The notes under the pieces were generated by a model, which had not been told where the DNA came from, did no database searches, and saw nothing but the letters and a program-made list of their open reading frames with translations. The position numbers and the translations under genes were made by a program. Source: Bacteroidia bacterium (GTDB lineage: Bacteria; Bacteroidota; Bacteroidia; Bacteroidales; Azobacteroidaceae). Taken from it: DNA of 64,000 nt. Each line of letters opens with the position of its first letter. Within the stretch, counting starts at the first letter, position 1. The DNA lies in the NCBI GenBank assembly GCA_025996865.1, contig BNTV01000001.1, forward strand, positions 1 to 64,000. The letters are read 5' to 3'. Of this stretch, positions 26,135-34,705 are shown piece after piece.

Positions 26135-26509
26135 TCAAAAGTTTCGGGCAAGGATACAAAGCCTGAAATTTTAGTCAGAAAATATTTATTCTCAAAAGGA
26201 TTCAGGTATAGAAAAAATGTAAAAGACTTACCGGGGAAACCGGATGTTGTGCTACCAAAACACAAGACTATTATATTCGTTCATGGTTGTTTCTGGCACG
26301 GGCATGAAGGTTGTGAAGCTGCAAAACTGCCCGCTTCTAACGTAGATTATTGGACAAAAAAAGTTGCTTCAAATGTAATGCGAGATTCTCAAAATATTCA
26401 GTCGCTAAAAGACGCGGGATGGAATGTTATCGTTATTTGGGAATGTGAATTGAAAGCGAAAAAGAGAGAGCAACGATTATTACAACTTATCAAAGAAATA
26501 CAAAAATAG
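26135..26509 (+). pseudogene. vsr: vsr endonuclease gene, 3' fragment
   Basis: The 124 residues begin SKVSGKDTKPEILVRKYL and contain the Vsr core: GFRYRKN, DLPGKPDVVLPKHKTIIF with the catalytic Asp, VHGCFWHGHEGC with zinc-type Cys/His, YWTKKVASNVMRD, and GWNVIVIWECEL. Vsr enzymes nick at T:G mismatches that come from deaminated 5-methylcytosine and pair with C5 methyltransferases, here the gene at 20218. Without the first 13 codons, expression would need an internal start, and residues near the active site may be absent. The coding remnant is otherwise undamaged, so the IS insertion looks recent. Confidence 0.9.
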
Positions 26510-26533
26510 GCGATACAAACTAAACCCTATTTT

Positions 26534-27820
26534 TTACACCTGCCTCCCATACCTCCGTTTTTTCTTCTTCTTTCGTTTAGGCGCAGGTTCATTGGTATCA
26601 TGCTGATCTGGCTCCGGAGTCAGAACCGAAAGCAAGCTGCCGATGGGCGAATCATCCCCCGAATATCCTTTAACCGGCTGCGGTTGTTTCTCATCAGCAG
26701 GTTGCATAACTGGATGTTGTTTTTCGTGAATGGGTGCAGACGTAACCGATTGCAGATCCTCGTGGCGTTCTTGTGGCTGCGCAAAATCTGCGAACCGTGC
26801 GCCGAGGGCATTGGCTGAAAACTCCTTACCCAACGCGGAACCGTTCAGGACGGTGCGGCTGTTGTGGTCGATGAACGTTACCCCGAACAAGCGTCCTCCG
26901 TTTCCATAACGCAATATCATGTCGATACCTTTCTTCTTCAAGTCTGCCCGGAACCCGTTGCCTGTGCGGGCTTTTGTGAGGGATGCGGAAACGGTAGCGC
27001 GAGTATCGGCAACGATTCCCTTTACTTTGATTTCCTCGCCGGATTTCTTCATCGTTTGCTCCAATGCCTCGATGCCGTAATCCTTCCCGAACAGGGAAGA
27101 TTTGAGCGGTTTGCCTACACGGTTGCCGTCGGCATCCAACGCCGAATACACCAGCCCCACATATTTATTCCCCGGATTACTACCTTCGACCTTTTCCACT
27201 CCGATATTATAGAGCGACAACAATGCCCTGTACTCGCCGAGCGATTGGAACCGGTACATCGTCGTCATCGGTTTGATAGCGTTGGCTACTTGCTTTTTCA
27301 GGTCGCCGCGCGAAGCGTCCACCGGAGAAAGTTGCCACGCCTCGCCCTGCTTCCTGTCTTTCGGATGCAAGTTGTATTTCTTTTCCAAACCGTCGGTAAT
27401 CTGGCGGCTTTTCTCATAATTCTTCTTGTCGCTAATTAACGTGCCGTCGCTGCGGACACGGGTAGAAACAATATGCAAATGCTGGCGGTCGATGTCCTCA
27501 TGTTTGAATATCATGTAGGGCTGGCCACCGAAACCCAGCTTCTCCATATACTCCCGCCCGATGTCTGCTAATTGGTCGTCGTTTATCTTATCCTCCGGGT
27601 GCGGATTGAGGGAAATATGGATAATTCCGCGTGTGGTAGTAACCTGTCCAGGCATCGCGCGTTCAAAATCCCGCATACAATTCCCTACGGAAAACTGCCC
27701 GTCGGCAGGAACAAAGACACGGTTTGTTTCCAGAATCTTACCCAATCCGGCATCAATTTTCTCCTGATTATACGCCAACGCGCCGTACAAATTATTCCCT
27801 ATGTGTATATCCGCAACCAT
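26534..27820 (-). CDS. mobB: Relaxase MobB (MOB_P-type mobilization nuclease)
   Basis: 428 residues. The N-terminal relaxase domain has GNNLYGALAYNQEKID, TRGIIHISLNPHPEDK, and the metal-binding histidine motif DIDRQHLHIVSTRVR near residue 110. The C-terminal half is variable and ends in a basic tail (KRKKKKKRRYGRQV). It nicks one strand at oriT and stays attached to the transferred end through a tyrosine. It is followed 9 bp upstream by mobA in the same operon. mobC, normally adjacent downstream, has been displaced by the 20-26.5 kb island. Confidence 0.9.
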   Translation of the reverse strand: MVADIHIGNNLYGALAYNQEKIDAGLGKILETNRVFVPADGQFSVGNCMRDFERAMPGQVTTTRGIIHISLNPHPEDKINDDQLADIGREYMEKLGFGGQPYMIFKHEDIDRQHLHIVSTRVRSDGTLISDKKNYEKSRQITDGLEKKYNLHPKDRKQGEAWQLSPVDASRGDLKKQVANAIKPMTTMYRFQSLGEYRALLSLYNIGVEKVEGSNPGNKYVGLVYSALDADGNRVGKPLKSSLFGKDYGIEALEQTMKKSGEEIKVKGIVADTRATVSASLTKARTGNGFRADLKKKGIDMILRYGNGGRLFGVTFIDHNSRTVLNGSALGKEFSANALGARFADFAQPQERHEDLQSVTSAPIHEKQHPVMQPADEKQPQPVKGYSGDDSPIGSLLSVLTPEPDQHDTNEPAPKRKKKKKRRYGRQV

Positions 27821-27829
27821 TTTTTAGGA

Positions 27830-28264
27830 CTATTCAGGCAAATATTCTTTCTTGAACTGCTCGCACAACTGCAAAACTTCCTTACCGATTTTCGACAATA
27901 CTATCGTTTCCTGCTCCAGTTTATAGAGCATGGAAAGGGCTTTTTTCTCTCCGAAAGTGGTGTGAAGTTGCTTTACCACCTGGTTGTAATTCACGCCGAC
28001 GGAACGGATTTGCCCGTACAGAGCGGAAAGTTTCATCACAAAATCGAGAGCCGAACTGTCGGTTTTTATCACGCGCAACGCCTCGCCGAAAACACGGGCA
28101 AGGATAAAACGGGCTTTCGAGCGGATGCCCGACTGCTCGTACATGGTGAGGAACTCTGCGTATTGTTCGTTGGAAAAACGCACCATTACGCAGTTTCCTG
28201 CCGGGTCGTTCTTGGGCGGCCTGCCGCCTTTTCCCCGTTTACGGGGTTCTTTACTTTCATTCAT
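27830..28264 (-). CDS. mobA: Mobilization accessory protein MobA
   Basis: 144 residues. A basic N-terminus (RKRGKGGRPPKND) leads to a ribbon-helix-helix-like strand (CVMVRFSNEQYAEFLTMYEQ) and helical regions with RSVGVNYNQVVKQLHTTFGE, the pattern of Bacteroides MobA/BmgB accessory proteins. It helps the relaxase bind oriT. It reads away from the hairpin-rich region at 28.3-28.5 kb, where oriT would be expected. A variant of the leader motif (ACCACTTTAAAAATC) lies just before its ATG. Confidence 0.85.
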   Translation of the reverse strand: MNESKEPRKRGKGGRPPKNDPAGNCVMVRFSNEQYAEFLTMYEQSGIRSKARFILARVFGEALRVIKTDSSALDFVMKLSALYGQIRSVGVNYNQVVKQLHTTFGEKKALSMLYKLEQETIVLSKIGKEVLQLCEQFKKEYLPE

Positions 28265-28321
28265 AACACGGATTTTTAAAGTGGTTCATAAATCCGTCAC
28301 GGCGGGTGCAGCATCGCCCCT

Positions 28322-28483
28322 AAACTACCGACTTCGGAGGTAGTTTGCCCCCTGCAAGGGCAAGGGTTTTCCGGTTACGGAAAACGTTTCGCGTAACGCG
28401 AAACATACCTTGCTATTTGCCCAGACGCAAATGTTTTTTGCCCGCGACGGGCAAAGTTTTACCCTCAAATTAAACGGGTAAAA
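28322..28483. repeat. Array of seven back-to-back inverted repeats (oriT-like)
   Basis: Pairs in order: AAACTACC/GGTAGTTT (28322-28346), TTGCCC/GGGCAA (28345-28363), GTTTTCCG/CGGAAAAC (28366-28385), GTTTCGCGT/ACGCGAAAC (28386-28404), ATTTGC/GCAAAT (28415-28432), TTTGCCCG/CGGGCAAA (28437-28455), TTTTACCC/GGGTAAAA (28457-28483). All arms match perfectly, with loops of 1-11 nt. The stems differ in sequence, so this is not one repeated unit. Confidence 0.85.
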
Positions 28484-28609
28484 GTTTGTTGCGAAAAGGG
28501 CAGTTTGGAGGGTGTTGTTGAAACTTAAAAGGCGACCCCGCACCCGACCGTAACGTTATCGCCGGCAAAGTTACGGGCATATCCAATGCGCTGTGTGTCA
28601 CTCATCGAC

Positions 28610-28633
28610 GCCACTCGACGCCACAAGCTGCCA
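28610..28633 (-). promoter_or_regulatory. TGGCAGCTTGTGGCG repeat, copy 3
   Basis: Minus-strand copy with the extended form TGGCAGCTTGTGGCGTCGAG followed by TGGC. It agrees at about 22 of 25 positions with a degenerate copy inside the gene at 30598 (30769-30793). Confidence 0.5.
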
Positions 28634-29069
28634 CCACCCGAAAACATGGTGATTACCTCAAAAAGAAGGCTTTCCTTTGCCGTTGAAAACAATTTTAAAA
28701 GAACATGTAAACGCATAAAATTTCATGTGTTTCAAACTTTAAAATCGGATAAGAATAAATCAACGAAAATTTCAAAGGGTGTTTATTCCAAAAATCAAAA
28801 GGATAAAAAGACAGATGAATGAACGGATGAATGAATGAGCGGATAAAAGGGTACGGGATTATCGGATTACAGCGATAATACGGTAATACGATGAAAAATT
28901 AAAATAGCAATAAAAGAATATTTAAATATTTATCCTTTTACTTTTTTATTCAAATAAGACTGTATATCAACGAATAACATTTTGAAAATCCGTAAAAGTA
29001 AATAAGCGAATAGAGAAACATAAAAATAGAAAGTTAAACAACCGATTGTATAATTAAAACAATGTTCAA

Positions 29070-29822
29070 ATGAAAACAAATCCTGTTTATGTGGCCTTTG
29101 CCACGCAAAAAGGGGGAGCAGGCAAAACTACCCTGACTGTACTGGTCGCAAGCTACCTGCATTATGTGAAAGGCTGCAACGTGGCTGTAATCGACTGTGA
29201 TTACCCGCAGCATTCTATTGTCGGGATGCGGGAACGCGACTTGGTTTTAGCTACGGAAGATGAACACTACAAGGGCATGGCCTATGAACAGTTTACCCGG
29301 CTGGACAAAAAAGCATGGCCTGTTATCGGCAGCAGCCCGGAGGAAGCCCTTGCCGATGCCGACTACCTTGTCCCACAGGGTAATTATGATTTCATCTTCT
29401 TCGACCTGCCCGGCACGGTCAATAACAAGGGCGTGTTAAGCACCCTGTTGAACATGGACTATATCATAGCCCCCATTGCCGCCGACAGGGTGGTCATGGA
29501 AAGTACGCTGGACTACCTTATCGCCTTGCGTGACCAGGTAAGGGCTGTTGGTAAAACCCATATCAAAGGGACGTACCTGCTGTGGAATATGGTCGATGGC
29601 CGCGAAAAATCGGAACTGTACGACGTTTACGAGGCGGTTATCAGGGAATTGGAATTTACGACCCTTCAAACGTTTGTCCCGGACAGCAAGCGTTTCCGCA
29701 AGGAACAAAACACCGGTCACAAAGCCCTGTTCCGTTCTACGCTGTTCCCGGCGGATAAATCGCTGGTGAAAGGTAGCAACATGGACGCGCTTGTCGATGA
29801 ACTGTTGGGAATCTTAAAGTAA
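29070..29822 (+). CDS. traA: ParA-family ATPase, conjugal transfer protein TraA
   Basis: 250 residues. The deviant Walker A FATQKGGAGKTTLT lies at residues 10-23, followed by VIDCDYPQHS and Walker B-like FIFFDLPGT. This is the ParA/MinD family member that starts Bacteroides tra operons. It may position the transfer machinery or partition the excised circle; that role is inferred. It is the first gene of a rightward operon running to about 41.8 kb and is followed 6 bp later by the next gene. Confidence 0.88.
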   Translation: MKTNPVYVAFATQKGGAGKTTLTVLVASYLHYVKGCNVAVIDCDYPQHSIVGMRERDLVLATEDEHYKGMAYEQFTRLDKKAWPVIGSSPEEALADADYLVPQGNYDFIFFDLPGTVNNKGVLSTLLNMDYIIAPIAADRVVMESTLDYLIALRDQVRAVGKTHIKGTYLLWNMVDGREKSELYDVYEAVIRELEFTTLQTFVPDSKRFRKEQNTGHKALFRSTLFPADKSLVKGSNMDALVDELLGILK

Positions 29823-29828
29823 CAGGTT

Positions 29829-30257
29829 ATGGCAAGGGAAAAAATTGAAGCGGACGAAGTTTCTTTCATCCATCAGGTAGGTAACCGTGAGAGGCCGTTG
29901 AAAGCCTCCATGGAGCAGGCGGAAGCACCTAAAACGGCAATTGCACCCTTACCGGAAGAGCCGGAGGAGGTAAAGGAGCAGGAAGCGCCCCGCGAAGAAA
30001 CCAAACGGCGTCGTGGTAAGGCACAGGATTACAAATCCCTTTTTGTCAAAGAGGTTGCCGGGGGTAAGGCGCGTGTAAACAAAGTGGTGTATATCCGCAA
30101 GGAACACCACGACCGCATCCTGAAAGTTGTACAGGTTATCGGCAAAAACGAGGTTTCCCTGTTCAGTTTCCTCGACAATGTGCTGGAGCACCATTTTTCA
30201 ACCTTTCAGGGCGAATTGAGCGAATTGTATGAGAGCAGTATCGACAAAAGTTTTTAA
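29829..30257 (+). CDS. traB: DUF3408 protein (TraB-like)
   Basis: 142 residues. An acidic, proline-rich N-terminal half is followed by a basic stretch (KRRRGKAQDYKSLFVKE) and a ribbon-helix-helix-like C-terminal domain (VYIRKEHHDRILKVVQVIGK, then SLFSFLDNVLEHHF). This matches DUF3408, small DNA-binding-type proteins beside the ParA gene in Bacteroides tra operons. It probably acts with TraA as ParB-like partner. The gene name follows operon position. Confidence 0.75.
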   Translation: MAREKIEADEVSFIHQVGNRERPLKASMEQAEAPKTAIAPLPEEPEEVKEQEAPREETKRRRGKAQDYKSLFVKEVAGGKARVNKVVYIRKEHHDRILKVVQVIGKNEVSLFSFLDNVLEHHFSTFQGELSELYESSIDKSF

Positions 30258-30279
30258 TCAACTAATAAAGACAAAGAAA

Positions 30280-30594
30280 ATGAAAAAGATAATAATATTC
30301 GGGCGCGGCAAAAGCTCACAGGGTACGCCGGCCGACAAAACCGTTCCGGCAGTAAAACCGAAGACGGCCTATACAGACAAATTCCTTAAACGCCGGGAAC
30401 TGAAAACCCGTCAATGCGTGTATATCAGCCATGACGTACACGGGATTGTCGCCCGCCTGGTACGGTCGTTCACTGACCAGGGCAGGGACATTACCGTTGG
30501 CGGTTATATCGACACGGTGCTGACGGAACACTTCAAAGAGCACCGGCAGGAAATCAACGAACTCTACCGCCAACGCAATGGCGACCTGTTTTAG
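30280..30594 (+). CDS. Second DUF3408 protein (TraC-like)
   Basis: 104 residues. I choose the ATG at 30280, after an AAAGACAAAGAAA leader, rather than upstream in-frame ATGs inside the previous gene. The C-terminal domain (RQCVYISHDVHGIVARLVRS, then GGYIDTVLTEHF) parallels the upstream DUF3408 protein, so the two are tandem paralogues. Function is likely DNA binding near the transfer region. Confidence 0.75.
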   Translation: MKKIIIFGRGKSSQGTPADKTVPAVKPKTAYTDKFLKRRELKTRQCVYISHDVHGIVARLVRSFTDQGRDITVGGYIDTVLTEHFKEHRQEINELYRQRNGDLF

Positions 30595-30597
30595 TCC

Positions 30598-31344
30598 ATG
30601 ATACGGATATTCATTACAGCCATCGTGCTGTACCTGGTTTTCCTCGCCTGCTACCTCGTGTGGGAACGGTCGGTAAAACGGAAAAGGAACGCAGCGAAAC
30701 GCCCGGCGTTCAACCCGTTCAAGTCGCCGCCCAAAGAGGACATCATCGGGAAAAGCGGCTTCGACCTGCGCCACTCGCTGCCACAAGCTACCACGCTGAT
30801 TAAAAGCGAGAAACGTGAAGAAAATACGCCTACATTTGCTCCCGGAAACTCGAAAGAGGAAAGCCCGGACACTCCGGCAGCGATCCCTCCATCCGAGTTG
30901 GACAAGGTCTTTTCTTCGGGCGGAACGGATGATTCCGGCGAAATAGATTTAAGTTTCAATGACGAGCCGGAGGGATCAGCATCCGACGGTTACGAAGACA
31001 ACGTAGATTCCGAAGAAAGCGGGGAAGCGGGGGAACCCGCCGGGGCAGGTATGGCGACCGGGGTAAACTTCGACGACTTGTCGGGCATGGTGAAAACGGT
31101 AGAAAATCCCGAAGCCGCCAGTTCCGAACAGCGGGAAGAAGCCGGGCGGGTTCTGGCAGAGGTCAGGCAGACCGATATGTTTGAACAGGCCGTATCCGGC
31201 GAGCCGAAAAAGAAAGCCACCGCCGGTAAACTGATGGATGATTATTTCGCCGCCTACCACCGCCGCAAGCGGGAAGCGGGCGAAACAAACGATGAACCAA
31301 ACGTGAAAGCGCCCAAGGACTTTGATCCGCGGGCATTCGCATAG
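30598..31344 (+). CDS. Membrane-anchored acidic protein, conjugal transfer TraD-like
   Basis: 248 residues. One N-terminal membrane helix (IFITAIVLYLVFLACYLVW) is followed by a basic patch, a long acidic low-complexity region rich in Ser, Gly and Glu (about 90-165), and a helical C-terminal region with KATAGKLMDDYFAAYHRRK. Position between the DUF3408 genes and traE matches traD of Bacteroides elements. The product is probably inner-membrane with a cytoplasmic tail. A degenerate copy of the TGGCAGCTTGTGGCG repeat lies inside the coding region at 30769-30793. Confidence 0.65.
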   Translation: MIRIFITAIVLYLVFLACYLVWERSVKRKRNAAKRPAFNPFKSPPKEDIIGKSGFDLRHSLPQATTLIKSEKREENTPTFAPGNSKEESPDTPAAIPPSELDKVFSSGGTDDSGEIDLSFNDEPEGSASDGYEDNVDSEESGEAGEPAGAGMATGVNFDDLSGMVKTVENPEAASSEQREEAGRVLAEVRQTDMFEQAVSGEPKKKATAGKLMDDYFAAYHRRKREAGETNDEPNVKAPKDFDPRAFA

Positions 31345-31505
31345 TGATTAACAATTAAAACAAAGAGGTATGAAGCAAAGAGATTACGGTTAGCTCACGG
31401 ACGCCAACCACTGAAAAAATTCGAGAAAGTAAAAAAGCAATTATCCACCGGCGGTGCGTGGGGACTAATCCCGCCCCATGCCCGCCACTTTAAAACAAAT
31501 TAGCA

Positions 31506-31805
31506 ATGACAAGGAAAAAGATTCTTATGTCGGCGGTGGCTATCCTTGCCGCTGCCAACGCCTTCGCACAAGGCAACGGTATCGGCGGTATCACCGAAGC
31601 GACCAACATGGTCACCAGTTATTTCGACCCCGGCACAAAACTGATATACGCCATCGGCGCCGTTGTGGGGCTGATCGGCGGTATCAAAGTGTATAACAAG
31701 TTCAGTTCGGGCGACCCCGATACATCGAAAACTGCGGCCTCGTGGTTTGGCGCGTGTATCTTCCTGATTGTAGCCGCCACCATCCTGCGCTCCTTCTTTT
31801 TATAA
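31506..31805 (+). CDS. traE: Conjugal transfer protein TraE (DUF4134, VirB2-like)
   Basis: 99 residues. A signal-type N-terminus (ILMSAVAILAAANAFAQ) is followed by GNGIGGITEATNMVTSYFDP and two hydrophobic helices (LIYAIGAVVGLIGGIKVY; FGACIFLIVAATILRSFF). Size and layout are those of DUF4134 proteins, proposed pilin-like subunits. The 160-bp gap before it lacks a good ORF and holds the motif ACCACTGAAAAAATTC (31407-31422), a variant of the leader motif. Confidence 0.85.
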   Translation: MTRKKILMSAVAILAAANAFAQGNGIGGITEATNMVTSYFDPGTKLIYAIGAVVGLIGGIKVYNKFSSGDPDTSKTAASWFGACIFLIVAATILRSFFL

Positions 31806-31826
31806 TCACTCCAAACAACTAACAGA

Positions 31827-32162
31827 ATGGAGTATAATATAAATAAAGGAATCGGAAAGAGCGTCGAGTTCAAGGGTTTGAAAGCGCAATACCTGTTCAT
31901 TTTCGCGGGCGGACTGCTGGCCGTGTTCGTCGTCTTCGTCATTCTTTATATGGCGGGCGTCGATCAATGGTTCTGCATCGGCTTCGGCGTTATGGCCGCT
32001 TCCGCGCTGGTATGGCTGACCTTCAACCTCAATGCGAAATACGGGGAACACGGATTAATGAAGCTGCTGGCCAAAAGGCAGCATCCGCGCTACCTGATTA
32101 ACCGCAAAAACTCCCGCCGTTTTTTCCATACCCGTAAAAAAAGGAAGGAGGCGACCGCATGA
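31827..32162 (+). CDS. traF: Conjugal transfer protein TraF (DUF4133, VirB3-like)
   Basis: 111 residues with two adjacent membrane helices (YLFIFAGGLLAVFVVFVILY; FCIGFGVMAASALVWLTF) and a basic C-terminal tail. It matches DUF4133, the VirB3-like partner of the VirB4 ATPase. The stop overlaps the traG start by 4 bp, which fits the close VirB3-VirB4 association. Confidence 0.87.
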   Translation: MEYNINKGIGKSVEFKGLKAQYLFIFAGGLLAVFVVFVILYMAGVDQWFCIGFGVMAASALVWLTFNLNAKYGEHGLMKLLAKRQHPRYLINRKNSRRFFHTRKKRKEATA

Positions 32163-34663
32163 GGAATATGCTAAAGGCGGCCACCATCGAAAGCAAGTTC
32201 CCCTTGCTCTCGGTGGAACAGGGCTGCATCATCAGCAAGGACGCGGATATTACGGTCGCCTTTCGGGTGGACTTACCCGAACTGTTTACCGTAACCTCCG
32301 CCGAATATGAAGCGATACACTCGGCATGGGCTAAAGCCATCAAGGTTTTGCTTGATTACTCGGTGATCCACAAACAGGACTGGTTCGTCAAGGAACGCTA
32401 CAAACCCGCTACGGACAGGGAAGACATGAGTTTCCTGTCCCGCTCGTTTGAACGCCACTTTAACGAACGCCCGTACCTGAACCACACCTGTTTCCTCTAC
32501 CTGACGAAAACAACGAAAGAGCGGATGCGCATGCAAAGCAACTTTTCCAGCCTGTGCCGGGGTAACATCATCCCAAAGGAAGTCAATAAGGACACGGCGG
32601 TAAAATTCATGGAGGCTGTCGGGCAATTCGAGCGCATTGTAAACGATTCTGGGTTTGTAACGCTGACACGTTTAACGTCCGATGAAATCACGGGAACGCC
32701 GGAAAGCGCGGGGCTTATAGAAAAATACTTTGCCCTGTCGCTCGACGACACCACCTGCTTGCAGGATATGGAACTCGGAGCCGACGGTTTGCGGATAGGC
32801 AGTAACACGGTCTGTTTGCACACGCTGTCGGACGTGGAAGACCTGCCGGGCAAAGTCGGGACGGACATGCGCTATGAAAAGCTATCTACGGATAGAAGCG
32901 ACTGCCTGCTCTCGTTTGCCGCGCCTGTCGGCCTGCTGCTTTCCTGTGACCATGTGTACAATCAATACATTTTTTTGGATGACAGTGCCGAAAACCTGCG
33001 GAAATTCGAGAAGTCCGCAAGGAATATGCAGTCGCTTTCAAGGTATAGTCGTGGGAACCAAATCAATAAGGAATGGATAGACAAGTACCTGAACGAAGCG
33101 CACAGCTTCGGCTTGACTTCGGTCAGGGCGCACTTCAACGTCATGGCGTGGAGCGACGACGCGGATGAACTCAAGCATATCCGCAACGACGTCGGCAGCC
33201 AGTTGGCGCTCATGGAGTGCAAGCCGCGCCACAACACGACGGACGCGGCAACGCTCTACTGGGCGGCCATGCCCGGCAACGCGGGGGACTTTCCGGCGGA
33301 GGAATCGTTTTACACGTTTATCGAACCCGCCCTGTGCTTCTTTACCGGGGAAACCAACTACAAAAGCTCCCCCTCGCCCTTCGGCATCAGGATGTGCGAC
33401 CGCGTGTCGGGAAAGCCCCTCCATGTGGATATTTCCGACCTTCCGATGAAAAAGGGAATTACCACCAACCGCAACAAGTTTGTCTTGGGGCCATCCGGCA
33501 GCGGGAAATCCTTCTTTATGAACCACCTTGTGAGGCAATACTGGGAACAGGGAACGCACGTCGTCCTCGTGGACACGGGAAATTCCTACCAGGGACTGTG
33601 TGAAATGATACGCCGGAAAACCAAAGGGGAAGACGGCATCTATTTCACCTACACCGAGGAAAGCCCGATTTCGTTCAATCCGTTCTACACGGACGACTAT
33701 GTGTTCGACGTCGAGAAGAAGGACAGCATCAAGACGCTGCTGCTCACGCTCTGGAAATCCGAGGACGACAGGGTCAGCAAGACCGAAAGCGGGGAACTCG
33801 GCAGCGCGGTATCGGCCTATATCGAGCGGATAAGGGCAGACCGTTCTATCGTCCCCTCGTTCAACACCTTCTACGAGTTTATGCGGGACGATTACCGCCG
33901 GGAACTGGAAGAAAGGGAAATCAAGGTCAGCCGCGAAGATTTTAATATCGACAACATGCTGACTACGCTTCGCCAGTATTACCGGGGCGGCCGCTTCGAC
34001 TTCCTGCTCAACTCGGACAAAAACATCGACCTGCTTTCCAAACGCTTTATTGTCTTCGAGATAGATTCCATAAAAGAGAACAAGGAATTGTTTCCCGTGG
34101 TTACGATTATCATCATGGAGGCGTTCATAAACAAAATGCGCCGCCTGAAAGGTGTCCGCAAGCAACTGATTGTAGAGGAGGCATGGAAAGCCCTTTCGTC
34201 CGCGAATATGGCTGAGTATCTGAAATATATGTACAAAACGGTAAGGAAATATTTCGGGGAAGCCGTCGTCGTAACGCAGGAAATAGACGACATCATCGCC
34301 TCGCCCGTCGTCAAGGAAAGTATCATCAACAACTCCGACTGCAAGATACTGTTAGACCAGCGCAAATACATGAACAAGTTCGACAGTATCCAAGCCCTGC
34401 TGGGTTTGACCGAAAAAGAGAAAGGCCAAATCCTCTCCATCAACATGGCCAACAACCCTTCAAGAAAATACAAGGAGGTGTGGTTTGGTCTGGGCGGGGT
34501 GCAGTCGGCGGTGTACGCTACCGAGGTCAGCGCCGAGGAATACATGACCTACACGACCGAGGAAACGGAGAAGCTGGAAGTGATGCAAAAAACCGAAGAA
34601 CTGGGTGGGAATATCGAGCTGGCGATTAAACAGATAGCCGAAAGCAAGCGAAATAAAAATTAA
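32159..34663 (+). CDS. traG: Conjugation ATPase TraG (VirB4-like)
   Basis: 834 residues. The N-terminal half is the VirB4-type domain (RSFERHFNERPYLNHTCFLY; SFAAPVGLLLSCDHVYNQYI). The C-terminal ATPase has Walker A LGPSGSGKSFFMNHLVRQYW near residue 446 and Walker B-type KQLIVEEAWKALSS, then TQEIDDIIASPVVKESIINN. It powers substrate transfer and pilus assembly at the inner membrane base of the channel. Start overlaps traF. Full length for the family. Confidence 0.93.
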   Translation: MRNMLKAATIESKFPLLSVEQGCIISKDADITVAFRVDLPELFTVTSAEYEAIHSAWAKAIKVLLDYSVIHKQDWFVKERYKPATDREDMSFLSRSFERHFNERPYLNHTCFLYLTKTTKERMRMQSNFSSLCRGNIIPKEVNKDTAVKFMEAVGQFERIVNDSGFVTLTRLTSDEITGTPESAGLIEKYFALSLDDTTCLQDMELGADGLRIGSNTVCLHTLSDVEDLPGKVGTDMRYEKLSTDRSDCLLSFAAPVGLLLSCDHVYNQYIFLDDSAENLRKFEKSARNMQSLSRYSRGNQINKEWIDKYLNEAHSFGLTSVRAHFNVMAWSDDADELKHIRNDVGSQLALMECKPRHNTTDAATLYWAAMPGNAGDFPAEESFYTFIEPALCFFTGETNYKSSPSPFGIRMCDRVSGKPLHVDISDLPMKKGITTNRNKFVLGPSGSGKSFFMNHLVRQYWEQGTHVVLVDTGNSYQGLCEMIRRKTKGEDGIYFTYTEESPISFNPFYTDDYVFDVEKKDSIKTLLLTLWKSEDDRVSKTESGELGSAVSAYIERIRADRSIVPSFNTFYEFMRDDYRRELEEREIKVSREDFNIDNMLTTLRQYYRGGRFDFLLNSDKNIDLLSKRFIVFEIDSIKENKELFPVVTIIIMEAFINKMRRLKGVRKQLIVEEAWKALSSANMAEYLKYMYKTVRKYFGEAVVVTQEIDDIIASPVVKESIINNSDCKILLDQRKYMNKFDSIQALLGLTEKEKGQILSINMANNPSRKYKEVWFGLGGVQSAVYATEVSAEEYMTYTTEETEKLEVMQKTEELGGNIELAIKQIAESKRNKN

Positions 34664-34690
34664 GTATTAACCGGGGCTTTACGCCCCATA

Positions 34691-34705
34691 ACCACTAAAA
34701 AAATC
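34691..34705 (+). promoter_or_regulatory. ACCACTAAAAAAATC leader motif directly before a start codon
   Basis: This perfect copy of the motif abuts the ATG of the small gene at 34706, with no spacer. Confidence 0.55.

Larger units (their letters stand above)
28265..29069. other. Long divergent non-coding region, likely contains oriT
   Basis: About 800 bp separate mobA from traA, which face away from each other. The mobA-proximal part holds seven hairpins (28322-28483) and a TGGCAGCTTGTGGCG repeat (28619-28633). The traA-proximal part (28690-29069) is AT-rich with short degenerate GAATGAA/CGGATAA repeats and no coding frame I believe. The position between the relaxase operon and the transfer operon is typical for oriT; the nick site was not identified. 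Confidence 0.65.

Noticed and set aside
33038..34165. Leftward 375-residue frame inside traG
   Set aside because: Antisense shadow of the VirB4-like ATPase gene, caused by high GC at third positions; no motifs.
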